Below are positions 27,863 through 36,551 of a stretch of DNA of 64,000 nucleotides, one piece after another. Origin of the DNA: Dysgonamonadaceae bacterium (GTDB lineage: Bacteria > Bacteroidota > Bacteroidia > Bacteroidales > Azobacteroidaceae). Where the stretch lies: the NCBI GenBank assembly GCA_031256775.1, contig JAIRPX010000171.1, positions 22,536 to 86,535 on the forward strand. Reading direction: 5' to 3'. The notes under the pieces are model-generated. The model had not been told where the DNA came from, searched no databases, and saw nothing but the letters and a program-made list of their open reading frames with translations. The position numbers and the translations under genes were made by a program. Each line of letters opens with the position of its first letter. Position 1 is the stretch's first letter.

Positions 27863-28661
27863 TATTGAGATACCCGGAGGTTATATTTAAATAATTAGCT
27901 ATTGTATTTTTCATTTCTTTAATCACATTTAACCATTCACTATTTATACCCAATGGAAGTATTATATCAATGGCTTTTTGAAATGTTTCTATTGATTTAG
28001 ATAAAACATTTTCAGCTATACCTTTTATAAATAAGTATTTATGTAAAACATGGATTTCGTTCTGATATTGATTGAAATCTATTTGTTTGGACAACTCATA
28101 AATTGCCCAGTTAAATTGCCCGATTTTGAAATCATCCTCAAAATCTTTTACATCATCATATAATTGAAATCCGGCAGAGAAATAATAATGAGACTCAAGT
28201 AGTGATTGGTAAATATCGTTGTTCTTGTCTTTTGATAGTTGGTACAAACTATCAATAGCCATTTTTCCCATAGCTGATTTTTTATCAGCTAAAGACGTAT
28301 AATCTTCCCATGCTACTTCTTTTTGGATAATTAATTTTCTTTCAATATCTACTGCTTCTGCAAATTCTTGTTTTCTACAATCCCAATATTTCCAAAAATC
28401 AGCATTTATTCCGAAAATGGAAGTTAGTATTTTTATGGTTTTTTCTTGGAGTGTAGAAATTTGGAAAATATTTTCGATTTTTTTATTGTCTATAATATTA
28501 TCAATCAAAAGAACGGACTTATAATATACATAAGCAGCTTCGGATAGTTCATCAATAATTCTTTTATCAATATCCTCGAAATATTTATGAAATAGACGTG
28601 GATAATGTCGATAATATTCAGGAGATTTATCATTTTTGAATTGTTTATTTTTTGTGTCCAT
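27837..28661 (-). CDS. Class 1 isoprenoid-synthase-like protein (prenyltransferase candidate)
   Basis: 274 aa from ATG 28661 (MDTKNKQFKND; an upstream ATG at 28685 adds eight residues). The fold signature is the pair of Asp-rich regions: LLIDNIIDN near residue 58 in the position of the first motif (one Asp replaced by Asn) and FQLYDDVKDFEDD near residue 172, a full DDxxD. These bind Mg-diphosphate in isoprenyl diphosphate synthases, terpene cyclases and the peptide prenylase ComQ. It follows the small peptide gene and shares an operon with an isopentenyl-diphosphate isomerase, so prenylation of the peptide or synthesis of a prenyl donor is likely. The degenerate first motif argues against an ordinary housekeeping synthase. 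Confidence 0.75.
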   Translation of the reverse strand: MDTKNKQFKNDKSPEYYRHYPRLFHKYFEDIDKRIIDELSEAAYVYYKSVLLIDNIIDNKKIENIFQISTLQEKTIKILTSIFGINADFWKYWDCRKQEFAEAVDIERKLIIQKEVAWEDYTSLADKKSAMGKMAIDSLYQLSKDKNNDIYQSLLESHYYFSAGFQLYDDVKDFEDDFKIGQFNWAIYELSKQIDFNQYQNEIHVLHKYLFIKGIAENVLSKSIETFQKAIDIILPLGINSEWLNVIKEMKNTIANYLNITSGYLNNVKKERNT

Positions 28662-28688
28662 AAAATTATATATATTGATTAACAAGAG

Positions 28689-28717
28689 TAAGAGGGTAAT
28701 AAAAAATTACCCTCTTA
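28689..28717 (-). promoter_or_regulatory. Perfect 12-bp hairpin just after the peptide gene
   Basis: TAAGAGGGTAAT (28689-28700) is fully complementary to ATTACCCTCTTA (28706-28717) with a 5-nt loop. On the operon transcript it starts 9 nt after the peptide stop codon and ends before the isoprenoid gene. No long T-run follows, so read-through is expected. Placement fits a partial terminator or 3' stabiliser that raises peptide mRNA above the enzyme mRNAs, common in RiPP operons. Confidence 0.7.
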
Positions 28718-28726
28718 CAAAATTAA

Positions 28727-28888
28727 CTAAAATGAGTAAGTTACGCTACCACGAACATACCAACCTTCCTTTTGGCTGGCTCCGGCACTCGCGGACATGC
28801 TCCATCCCATTTCATAACGTTTTTCCAATTCTTCGATTTGGAAAATTTCAGCAAGTTCTTGCTGATCAAAATTTACGTCATTTTTCAT
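28727..28888 (-). CDS. Small peptide, candidate RiPP precursor
   Basis: I choose ATG 28888, giving 53 aa (MKNDVNFDQQELAEIF ... GSVTYSF); an ATG 45 bp upstream adds 15 residues. The first half is charged and helix-prone with an IEELEKRYEMGW segment, like leader regions of Bacteroidota RiPP precursors. The second half is rich in Ser, Ala and Gly (WSMSASAGASQ) followed by an aromatic tail (EGWYVRGSVTYSF) with Ser/Thr for phosphorylation and Trp/Tyr for prenylation. It lies between a kinase and an isoprenoid-synthase-like gene and is followed by a strong hairpin. No Cys, so thioether lanthipeptide chemistry is unlikely. Identity as precursor is inference. Confidence 0.65.
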   Translation of the reverse strand: MKNDVNFDQQELAEIFQIEELEKRYEMGWSMSASAGASQKEGWYVRGSVTYSF

Positions 28889-28948
28889 TTGATGTAATTT
28901 AAAAGGGTTTAACAATTTATTTAAAAAATACAAACCATTTTAACATGG

Positions 28949-30121
28949 TTATTCGGTATAAGTTTCATATTCTTTATTAAAAAAAGCTAAAATATCGGAA
29001 GCTGAATGGAATCGCATATCGGACTCTTTTGATAAAGATTTTTTTAATATTGTAATCACAAAAGCCGGAATCGTTTCATTTTTGATAAAAGAATTTAGTT
29101 CAGGTTCTTCCGTGCGAATAATTTTGCATAATCGTTTCCATGAAACACTGTCAAAGGGATATTTTTCATACATTAAAAAATAGATTAATACGCCTAAACG
29201 ATATACATCCATACGAAAATCAAGAGTGTATTTTTTGAAATTAACAAATGCGTCATCCAAAACGATTTCAGGTTCCAAATAATTACAGGCTCCCCCTTTC
29301 ATAGTCATAACATTTTCCTCCAAATAAGAAATTGAATTTCCAAAATCAATTATTTTGACATTCAGATTGGGTTCCACCAAAAATTGATTAGTATGAATAT
29401 CTCCATGTATCACATCTTTCTCATGTAGAATAGATACTGTTTTTATTATTTGATATGCGAGAAATAATTTATGTTTCATTTTTAATTTTCCAATAAGAAT
29501 CAATTCTTCCAATGTTCGTCCTTTAATGTACTCTAATATAGCAATATTCTGTTCTTTATCAAATGAAATGAGAGAACGAATTAAAGAATGTGAACCGATT
29601 TTGTTCATGATTTTAAATTCATGCTGAAAAATCTCGACAGCATCTTTATCACTACAATTTGATAAAAATTTAATCACTACTTTTGTGTTTCGTTCTGTAT
29701 CCAAAGCAATTGCAGTCGTGGTAATTTTATTTTTTTTCAAAACTTGGATAATATTAAAATTGGGAAATCGTAAGTCCTTATTGAATACGCTATTTTCATA
29801 CTTACAATAATTAGCCGAAATCAAAATATTTGCATTTACCATTTTGGGGAATATTTTTTTGATAGAACTATGAATTTCGCCATCAGGCAATATCCCTCCT
29901 TTTATTTTTTTAGCTACATTCGTTAGACAATCAGGTTTACGAAATTTCTCTAAAAAATATTTGATAGTGAAATTTATGATAAATATTTCTTTCTCTCTTT
30001 CATTGATTAAAAAATATAAATTAACATCATCTATTACATCTGTGAATATTAACCTTATATCACGCTTTTTAGCCTTTCGTATGAAAAAACATTCTGGAAA
30101 TATATATAAATCTTTCATCAT
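28949..30121 (-). CDS. Ser/Thr protein kinase with N-terminal PqqD-like region
   Basis: 390 aa. Residues about 45-105 (INFTIKYFLEKFRKPDCL ... VNANILISANY) have the pattern of a PqqD/RRE domain. The kinase domain follows: VVIKFLS with the ATP-binding Lys near residue 150, HGDIHTNQFLV near 239 (catalytic Asp), IIDFG near 256 (DFG) and LEPE near 281. The Asn normally five residues after the catalytic Asp is Gln, with Asn one position earlier. Stand-alone kinases of this sort occur in peptide-modifying systems, where phosphorylation may be permanent or precede elimination. It ends 60 bp before the peptide gene. Target is inferred. Confidence 0.8.
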   Translation of the reverse strand: MMKDLYIFPECFFIRKAKKRDIRLIFTDVIDDVNLYFLINEREKEIFIINFTIKYFLEKFRKPDCLTNVAKKIKGGILPDGEIHSSIKKIFPKMVNANILISANYCKYENSVFNKDLRFPNFNIIQVLKKNKITTTAIALDTERNTKVVIKFLSNCSDKDAVEIFQHEFKIMNKIGSHSLIRSLISFDKEQNIAILEYIKGRTLEELILIGKLKMKHKLFLAYQIIKTVSILHEKDVIHGDIHTNQFLVEPNLNVKIIDFGNSISYLEENVMTMKGGACNYLEPEIVLDDAFVNFKKYTLDFRMDVYRLGVLIYFLMYEKYPFDSVSWKRLCKIIRTEEPELNSFIKNETIPAFVITILKKSLSKESDMRFHSASDILAFFNKEYETYTE

Positions 30122-30128
30122 TTTTTGT

Positions 30129-30863
30129 TTATAATAAGTTATGGCTATCTATATTGAGTTTCCTTTTTTTTGTGATTTTTTTGAAAAGACTGTTATTGCT
30201 AAGTTCTTTGCTAACAATAATTTTATCTACAAAATCGTCCGAAAAATCATATACTGATAATACAGGAGTGAAAATAGACTTAATGTATAATAATTTATTT
30301 TTAATTGCCATTTTCATACTTTTTTCACTGTTCCTTTTTCGTAAAAAAGTTTTTATTTTAAAATAATATCTATTCATGATAAAATTAAACCACACTGTAT
30401 ATTTTTGTGGATTCTCTATTCGATCTTTTTCAATACTTTCCATATCAATCCATTTATAATCCTCGACTTCTATCGGATTAACTTGAGGTTCTGCATTGGA
30501 ATATCCGATAAAAACATAATCGTGCTCGTTTTCTATTAAATCTCCACATTGTGCCTTGTAATTAAAATCAAAAACATATTCCAACGGGCTGCTGATGCCC
30601 ATTTCAAACAATAATCGTTCTTCTGCATACTTTCTAATTTGTAATATATCATCCGAGAGAGGATGGCTACAACAGGTATTTGACCATAAACCACCGGAAT
30701 GGTACTTACATCCTGCACGCTTCTGCATTAATAATTCTCCATTGGAATTAAAAATGAAGACGGAAAAAGCATAATGAGGTAATCCTAACTTATGCGCATC
30801 ATAGGTATCATGGGGGGGTCCTCCTAATAGCAATATTTTATTTGTCTTTGTCTGTACTGTCAT
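30129..30863 (-). CDS. Type 1 isopentenyl-diphosphate delta-isomerase
   Basis: 244 aa Nudix-fold enzyme interconverting IPP and DMAPP. AFSVFIFNSNGELLMQKRA and KYHSGGLWSNTCCSHP (catalytic Cys near residue 66, His-rich metal site), then the acidic AEERLLFEMGI helix, and VNPIEVEDYKWID match type 1 IDI. About 70 C-terminal residues beyond the IDI domain (KMAIKNKLLYIKSIF on) are not part of a standard enzyme. It is the first gene of the operon and would supply DMAPP for the isoprenoid enzyme at 27837. Confidence 0.92.
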   Translation of the reverse strand: MTVQTKTNKILLLGGPPHDTYDAHKLGLPHYAFSVFIFNSNGELLMQKRAGCKYHSGGLWSNTCCSHPLSDDILQIRKYAEERLLFEMGISSPLEYVFDFNYKAQCGDLIENEHDYVFIGYSNAEPQVNPIEVEDYKWIDMESIEKDRIENPQKYTVWFNFIMNRYYFKIKTFLRKRNSEKSMKMAIKNKLLYIKSIFTPVLSVYDFSDDFVDKIIVSKELSNNSLFKKITKKRKLNIDSHNLL

Positions 30864-30884
30864 ACTATATTTTTTTTATAAATG

Positions 30885-30919
30885 CAAACGTAGATCTTTT
30901 TTTTTGTAAGAATCACAAA
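30885..30919 (-). promoter_or_regulatory. Promoter of the cassette 2 operon
   Basis: On the reverse strand TTTG (30919-30916), 23-bp spacer, TACGTTTG (30892-30885). The -7 box is a full match and the spacer slightly long; it contains a run of nine A. Leader before ATG 30863 would be only about 15 nt. Confidence 0.6.
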
Positions 30920-31225
30920 TCCTTAGAATATTGATCCAACCCATAGTGTTTCATGTACAAAACAGATACTTTAGACAACAAACATATAAACATACTATAT
31001 TATGATCCCCACCCTCATACAGCATCGCACATGCCAGTATTTACCTGTCATGCGACTCTTCTTATTTAATAGTCGAGGTTTTGAGGATGCGGAATTATTC
31101 CATAACACCAATGGTAAAACAATTTAGTACATGATCCGATTTTGTCTAACCAAAGGATAGATAATAATATCAACATCTAAACACAGTATTACAGTTGCGA
31201 AGCAAGCACAAAAGCAGTTAGAAAA
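30920..31225. other. Intergenic stretch between cassette 2 and mob genes
   Basis: No gene, strong hairpin or repeat seen. It probably marks the junction between cargo and the conserved transfer module. Confidence 0.5.
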
Positions 31226-33232
31226 TTACTCTTTCTTTATCAAATGCTGCAAATCAGGGTCTTCCGCAATCCTATTTAATTCGTCTGCAACAATCTGTTT
31301 CACATCCGCTTTGATTTGATTGTAGTTCTGTTCTATAACCTGCTGCATCACGTCATTCCCCTCGCTGTCGCTAAATTCGGCAATTATCGGAATAGGTTTG
31401 TAGGCTTTCGTTTCGCAAGCGACGGCGGCGTTATCGACAACAATTTCGGCATGGAAAATCTTTTGCTCGATGCGTTCATCGAAGTTGTCGGACACTGCGC
31501 CGACAAACATTCCCTGCGTTAAATTGCTGATTTTAGATGCCGGAATCAATGAATCCAACTGCGTGGAAATTGATGTTGACGTGTCCTGCCGGTTGATTGT
31601 CATGGATTGCCGTTTCTGCAAAACCTTTCCGAAACGTTCCGAAAGCGTTTTTGCCGATTCGCCTACTACCTGACCGCTAAAAATATTGCCGACAGTGTTT
31701 TGCACTACTTTTGATTCCTTATCCCCATAATCACGGTTAAGCTGCGAAAAATCCTGAAAACCCAAACAAACAGCAACCTTGTTGCTTCGGGCGGTGGCGA
31801 TTAAATTGTCAAGTCCCCTGAAATAGATTGTCGGCAACTCGTCAATAATAACCGAAGACTTTAGTTGTCCTTTCTTATTTATAAGTTTGACAATACGCGA
31901 GTTATACAAACCCAAAGCAGCTGAATAAATATTTTGCCGGTCGGGATTGTTGCCTACGCAAAGGATTTTCGGCTCGTTTGGATTGTTTATGTCAAGGGTA
32001 AAATCATTTCCGGTCATTACCCAATAGAGTTGTGGGCTTATCATTCTGGATAATGGGATTTTAGCCGATGCAATCTGCCCTTGCAACTGTTCTTGAGCGC
32101 CTCCTTCCCACGCATCCATAAAAGGAGATAAGTAGTTCTCTAACTGCGGATAAGAAGTAAGTATCGGAAAAATATCGGCGTATTTCCGGTTAAGAAACTC
32201 TATCGCATGAGGAAAGGTGCAATACTTGCCGTTTTCGTAGATTTTCAAATACCAAATTATTGCTGCTAAAAGGATTATGGGCGATTCAACAAAGAAGTCT
32301 CCCTGTTTCTGAATCCACGTTTTGTTCAAATTAAGCATAATTGTGTATGCAGATTCGTAAGCGTCACTGATGTCTGTCATAAACTCCGGAGCAATGGGAT
32401 TGCAGCGGTGCGACTTGCGCGGATTATCAAAGTTAATCACATAGAATTTCGGCTTAACTTTATATTTATCAATATTATTAAGCATTGTATTATATGCAAT
32501 TACCGATAAATCGTCAAACTTGTAATCATAACAGTAAAGCGAAAACCCTTTGGCTATTTGCTGTTTGATATACGAATTTACTATAGCATACGACTTCCCG
32601 CTGCCCGGAGTGCCGAGTACAATACTTGCCCGAAACGGATTGACAACGTTAATCCATCCCTTGTTCCACTTCTTTTTGTAGAAAAAGCGCGTGGGTAAAT
32701 TAACCGAATATTCGTTTTCGATTAGCCGTGTTTCCTGCATAAACGATTCGTTTTCAAGATTGAACACGTCATCCATAAGGTTGTTTTTTAACAGGCGGCT
32801 CATCCACAATCCGGCAACCAATAAAAGAATATAGCCCAATGTGAGCGTAAATACATAAAACGTTGTGTTTGCAATGAGCGGCAACGGTAAATACAACAGC
32901 CACCAATTCAGGAAAAACAGCACAAAGCCAAAAAACAGAAATGCGTTGATTTCCGACCACTTAATTTTTTCTTCCTTTACGCCTTTTGTTCCCAAACATG
33001 ACAACGCCAAAAACACGACGGCGAAAATTTTCGACCAAAGAATGGACGAAAACAAGCCGGTTGTCCGGTTAAAGTTCATGAGTATTCTATCGACCACGCC
33101 GATATTCACTCCCCAATTAACAATGGATTGATAGCAAAACCAATACACGTTGATCACACAAAACAAAATACTGACAGCCCTCATGAATTCCATGACTTTG
33201 GCTAATCCTCTTAAATCATCTTCCTGCTGCAT
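31226..33232 (-). CDS. mobC: MobC/TraG-family type IV coupling protein
   Basis: 668 aa inner-membrane ATPase that links the relaxosome to the mating channel. Four N-terminal TM segments (about residues 15-150), Walker A LGTPGSGKSYAIVNS near residue 207, Walker B-like SSVIIDELPTIYF near residue 456 and the arginine-rich IATARSNKVAVCLGFQD after it are typical of Bacteroides ICE coupling proteins. It is the last gene of the leftward mobA-mobB-mobC operon, 40 bp after the relaxase gene. Length and motifs are complete. Confidence 0.9.
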   Translation of the reverse strand: MQQEDDLRGLAKVMEFMRAVSILFCVINVYWFCYQSIVNWGVNIGVVDRILMNFNRTTGLFSSILWSKIFAVVFLALSCLGTKGVKEEKIKWSEINAFLFFGFVLFFLNWWLLYLPLPLIANTTFYVFTLTLGYILLLVAGLWMSRLLKNNLMDDVFNLENESFMQETRLIENEYSVNLPTRFFYKKKWNKGWINVVNPFRASIVLGTPGSGKSYAIVNSYIKQQIAKGFSLYCYDYKFDDLSVIAYNTMLNNIDKYKVKPKFYVINFDNPRKSHRCNPIAPEFMTDISDAYESAYTIMLNLNKTWIQKQGDFFVESPIILLAAIIWYLKIYENGKYCTFPHAIEFLNRKYADIFPILTSYPQLENYLSPFMDAWEGGAQEQLQGQIASAKIPLSRMISPQLYWVMTGNDFTLDINNPNEPKILCVGNNPDRQNIYSAALGLYNSRIVKLINKKGQLKSSVIIDELPTIYFRGLDNLIATARSNKVAVCLGFQDFSQLNRDYGDKESKVVQNTVGNIFSGQVVGESAKTLSERFGKVLQKRQSMTINRQDTSTSISTQLDSLIPASKISNLTQGMFVGAVSDNFDERIEQKIFHAEIVVDNAAVACETKAYKPIPIIAEFSDSEGNDVMQQVIEQNYNQIKADVKQIVADELNRIAEDPDLQHLIKKE

Positions 33233-33272
33233 AATAATAACTGATTAATTGAATAAACTGAATTACTGAATT

Positions 33273-34502
33273 TTACATCCGCCGGATTGTCCGGCGTTTT
33301 TTCTTTTTCAGGCGGCGAATAAAAGACTGCTCCTCCATATTATCCGTCGCATCGCTTCCGGCTTCGGGCAAAATGTCGAATAATCCGCCAATGCCTGTGC
33401 CGTTTTCTTTTTCATGGAACGTATTATTTTCAATCTGTTCAAAGGATTGTTCGGCTTTATGGCTGCTGTTAAACAGGCCGTTAAATACGTTTGCCGAAAA
33501 CTCCTTGCCCAAACGCGAGCCGTTGAATACGCATTTCTGTTCGTGGTCAATGAATGTTGCGCCGTAAATGCGTCCTTCGTCGTTGGTGCGGAACAGAACG
33601 GAAATACCCTGTTTTTCCAAAGCCTTTTCAAAATCAGCGCGGTTGTCTGTGCTGTGCATGACTGCTGCAATAACCTGTTTACTGCGCTCTTTCAACCGTT
33701 TGTTCTTGATAACTTCTGTTGATTTTTCAATGCTTTTTTCCAAAGCCTCGATACCGACACTCTTACCAAATAATGAAGATTTGAACGGATTGCCGACTTT
33801 TTCACCTTTGCCGTTCAATGCAGAATAAACCAATCCCTTATATTCTTGACCTTTTATCTCGCCGCGCACTTCATCTACACCTGTATTATATAAGGTAAGC
33901 AAAGCGCGGTATTCTTTCAGAGATTGGAAATGCCAAGATTGGGCGATTGGACGGATAACGTTGGCGATTTGATGCTTCAAGTCGCCTTTTTCATAATCCA
34001 CTTTTTTGAGCGGCAAACCGCCCTGACGCTGTTTTTTGTCGGCGGGAATTAAACCGTATTTCTGTTCCAATTCACGGCAAATATCCATTGAACGGCGATG
34101 TTCAAACTTGTCGTTAATCTTCTTGCCTTCGCTGTCCACGCGCAATGATACAATGTGAATGTGTCGGCGTTCTATATCTTCATGTTTGAAAACAACGTAA
34201 GGCTGTTCGCCGTAACCCATTTTTTGCATGTATTCCTGTGCTATTTCGGACAGCTGTTCATCGGAAATCCTGTCTTTCGGGTCGGGATTAAGCGATACAT
34301 GAAGTACCGGTTTTTCGGTCTTTTGGTTTGCCATAAGGCGCGATTCAAAGGACTGTAAACAAACTGTCATGGTATAAATTCCGTCTTCGGGGTCTTTCAT
34401 ATTTGCTGCAAAAATAACCTTTGCATGAGCATCATCGACCTTGTTTTGATTGTATGAAAGAGCGCCATAAATGGAATTTCCCGAACTCATTTTTGCAACC
34501 AT
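33273..34502 (-). CDS. mobB: MobB relaxase
   Basis: 409 aa. Nicks oriT and stays covalently bound to the transferred strand. The N-terminus GALSYNQNKVDDAHAKVI carries the likely catalytic Tyr, and EDIERRHIHIVSLRVD near residue 113 is the HxH metal motif of MOB relaxases of this family. The C-terminal half is charged and ends in a Lys/Arg cluster (RRLKKKKRRTIRR). Its start overlaps the mobA stop by 16 bp. Confidence 0.9.
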   Translation of the reverse strand: MVAKMSSGNSIYGALSYNQNKVDDAHAKVIFAANMKDPEDGIYTMTVCLQSFESRLMANQKTEKPVLHVSLNPDPKDRISDEQLSEIAQEYMQKMGYGEQPYVVFKHEDIERRHIHIVSLRVDSEGKKINDKFEHRRSMDICRELEQKYGLIPADKKQRQGGLPLKKVDYEKGDLKHQIANVIRPIAQSWHFQSLKEYRALLTLYNTGVDEVRGEIKGQEYKGLVYSALNGKGEKVGNPFKSSLFGKSVGIEALEKSIEKSTEVIKNKRLKERSKQVIAAVMHSTDNRADFEKALEKQGISVLFRTNDEGRIYGATFIDHEQKCVFNGSRLGKEFSANVFNGLFNSSHKAEQSFEQIENNTFHEKENGTGIGGLFDILPEAGSDATDNMEEQSFIRRLKKKKRRTIRRM

Positions 34503-34912
34503 TTCTCCTCAAATTCTTTGGTTAAGTCAATAATTTTTTGATTTAACGCGGCCATTTCTATTGTCGCTTTCTCTAATTTATAAAGAAACGCCAATGCTTT
34601 TTTCTCTGTAAAAGTCGCCTTTATTGCTTTCACTACCTGATTATAATTCACTCCGATTGCGCGAAACTGTGCATAAAAATTAGTCAGTCGCGCATGATAT
34701 TCCATTGCTGCCATGTCGTATTTCACGACTTTGAGCGACTTTTCAAAGATACAGGCTACGATAAAATGCGCCTTTATTTTCATTCCCGACTGCTCGAAGC
34801 GGGATAAAAACTCGGCATGTTCCTCTGCGTTGAAACTGACCGAATACCGGAACACTGCGGGGTCTGCCTTCGGCTTGCGTCCGCCCTGATGCTGTCTGTT
34901 TTTTTCTGTCAT
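34487..34912 (-). CDS. mobA: MobA relaxosome accessory protein
   Basis: 141 aa, basic N-terminus (QHQGGRKPKAD), then RYSVSFNAEEHAEFLSRFEQSG in the style of ribbon-helix-helix DNA-binding proteins, and a helical C-terminus. MobA-type proteins bind oriT and recruit the MobB relaxase, whose gene it overlaps. The divergent 0.88-kb region ahead of it is the expected oriT location. Confidence 0.85.
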   Translation of the reverse strand: MTEKNRQHQGGRKPKADPAVFRYSVSFNAEEHAEFLSRFEQSGMKIKAHFIVACIFEKSLKVVKYDMAAMEYHARLTNFYAQFRAIGVNYNQVVKAIKATFTEKKALAFLYKLEKATIEMAALNQKIIDLTKEFEEKWLQK

Positions 34913-35788
34913 ATTAGTTGGATTTTAGCGGTGATTAAAACGATTATTTAGCTTTTAAAAACGCTCGCCTGCTTTTTAGTGAAAGCTCGCGGGCTTTTTC
35001 CATAACAAATAATTTCTTTTGGATGCACGACTTCGGAGCGCATCCCTCCCTTGTCAAAGGGCAAGTTGTTTTGTGCTGCGCAAAACGAAGTGAGCTGCGC
35101 AAAACACAACTTGCCATTTGCCCGCGCAAATAAAATCCCGCTATGGCGGGATTGGGCGTTAGCCCGATTGACTTTTGAGTTAGCCTGCCTTACTTTTGGA
35201 TTGAATATGTACCCTGATTTTTGCATCGTTATAAACTGTTTTTGAAATGCGCTGCAAAGTTAGAGGCGATTTTTTGCGGGTTTATAAAACCGCTTGCGCA
35301 ACTCGACGACACTACCGAAGCAACTCGACGACAGTAGCTTGAAACATGGAAAATACGCGGATTTTTCTATCTTATTTTGCAGAAAATTTGACGATACAGC
35401 CATACAGTTGGTCAGTCAGACAGATAACAGTATAAACGGATAAAGGATTGATTGTAAAATGAAACAGACAGATATAAGTAATTGCAGGCAAATAATTCAT
35501 TGCATATCCAACCGGATGCGCGGCTGTGAAACGAGTCATACCGGTATGCAACTGTACACAGGATTGATTGATTGGCTGCCTGATTCGCCGACTATACGTT
35601 GCAACGGACAAACGGCTGTATGTACCAACGCAGATATTGCCGGACAGTCATACTGCCGGACGGCTGCGCAATTCGACAGGCAACCGTCCGGATAAACAGA
35701 CAGATAACCGGATAATTATGCGTACCTCCTTACGGATGCGCGTACAGTTATCCCAATTCAATAATTCAAATTTTTAATTCAAAAAACA
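34913..35788. other. Divergent non-coding region, probable oriT and tra control region
   Basis: No gene is credible here. It contains a hairpin AATCCCGC/GCGGGATT (about 35137-35156), GGGC/GCCC next to it, two copies of GCTGCGCAAAAC (about 35076 and 35094), near-palindromic arms GGCAAGTTGT / ACAACTTGCC (about 35060-35115), and the 22-bp-period repeat at 35298. From 35390 to 35780 the DNA is unusually rich in short CCGGA/GACAG/GATTG words. The position between mobA and traA and the dense dyads make it the best oriT candidate. The nick site cannot be named from sequence alone. Confidence 0.55.
35298..35341 (+). repeat. 22-bp-period tandem repeat upstream of the tra operon
   Basis: GCAACTCGACGACA occurs at 35298-35311 and 35320-35333. 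The preceding bases of the second unit give ACCGAAGCAACT, matching the core of the repeats at 266-309. Probably binding sites for an ICE regulator controlling transfer genes. Confidence 0.55.
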
Positions 35789-36547
35789 ATGGACAAAAAA
35801 GAAACATTATTCGTCGCCTTTTCGACACAGAAGGGCGGAGTAGGTAAAACGACATTGACCGTGCTTGCGGCAAGTTACCTGCATTACGTAAAGGGTTACA
35901 ATGTAGCCGTAGTGGATTGCGACTATCCGCAGTTTTCGATTGCCGACATGCGCAAGCGCGATGTTGAACAGGTAATGAAGGACAGTCATTACAAGCGCAT
36001 GGCGCATACGCAGTTTACCGCTATCGGCAAAAATGCTTATCCGGTAGAGGAGTGCGCCGCTGTGGATGCTATTGCAAAAGCAGAACAGCTGCAACAGGAA
36101 AGCGAGTTGGATTTTATCTTTTTCGATCTTCCCGGAACAATGAACGCGGCAGGCGTTGTCAAGACGCTTGCCTGTATGGACTATATTTTTGTACCCATCA
36201 GCGCAGACAGAGTAGTTTTGGAAAGTACGCTGCAATTTGCAACCACTCTGCACGACAACCTGATAACAACCGGAAAGACCAACATCAAGGGTTTGCTGCT
36301 TGTATGGAACATGGTGGACGGTCGTGAAAAAAGCGATTTGTATCATGCCTATGACCATGCCATTGCGGAATTAGGATTGGATGTGTTGGAAACGGTATTG
36401 CCCGACAGCAAGCGTTTCCGCCGAGAACTGACCGGACAGCACAAGCCCGTGTTCCGTTCGACTTTATTCCCGGTAGATAAAAGTTTACTGAAAGGCAGCA
36501 ACATAGAAGAATTGGTAACGGAATTTTGTCAAATCGTAAAGCGTTAA
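35789..36547 (+). CDS. traA: TraA, ParA-family ATPase
   Basis: 252 aa. Deviant Walker A STQKGGVGKTTLT at residues 12-24 and FFDLPGTMNAAGVV as Walker B region identify a ParA/MinD-type ATPase. It is the first gene of the transfer operon, as TraA is in CTnDOT-like elements, with DUF3408 and TraD-type genes directly after. It probably positions the element or the transfer complex in the cell. Confidence 0.9.
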   Translation: MDKKETLFVAFSTQKGGVGKTTLTVLAASYLHYVKGYNVAVVDCDYPQFSIADMRKRDVEQVMKDSHYKRMAHTQFTAIGKNAYPVEECAAVDAIAKAEQLQQESELDFIFFDLPGTMNAAGVVKTLACMDYIFVPISADRVVLESTLQFATTLHDNLITTGKTNIKGLLLVWNMVDGREKSDLYHAYDHAIAELGLDVLETVLPDSKRFRRELTGQHKPVFRSTLFPVDKSLLKGSNIEELVTEFCQIVKR

Positions 36548-36551
36548 GAAA

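Noticed and set aside
28727..28888. Class III/IV-like lanthipeptide interpretation of cassette 2
   Set aside because: The peptide has no Cys, and no LanC-like cyclase is present; the kinase is stand-alone.
35051..35777. Several open frames in the mobA-traA gap
   Set aside because: Short overlapping frames on both strands with no family match; the region is better explained as oriT/control DNA.
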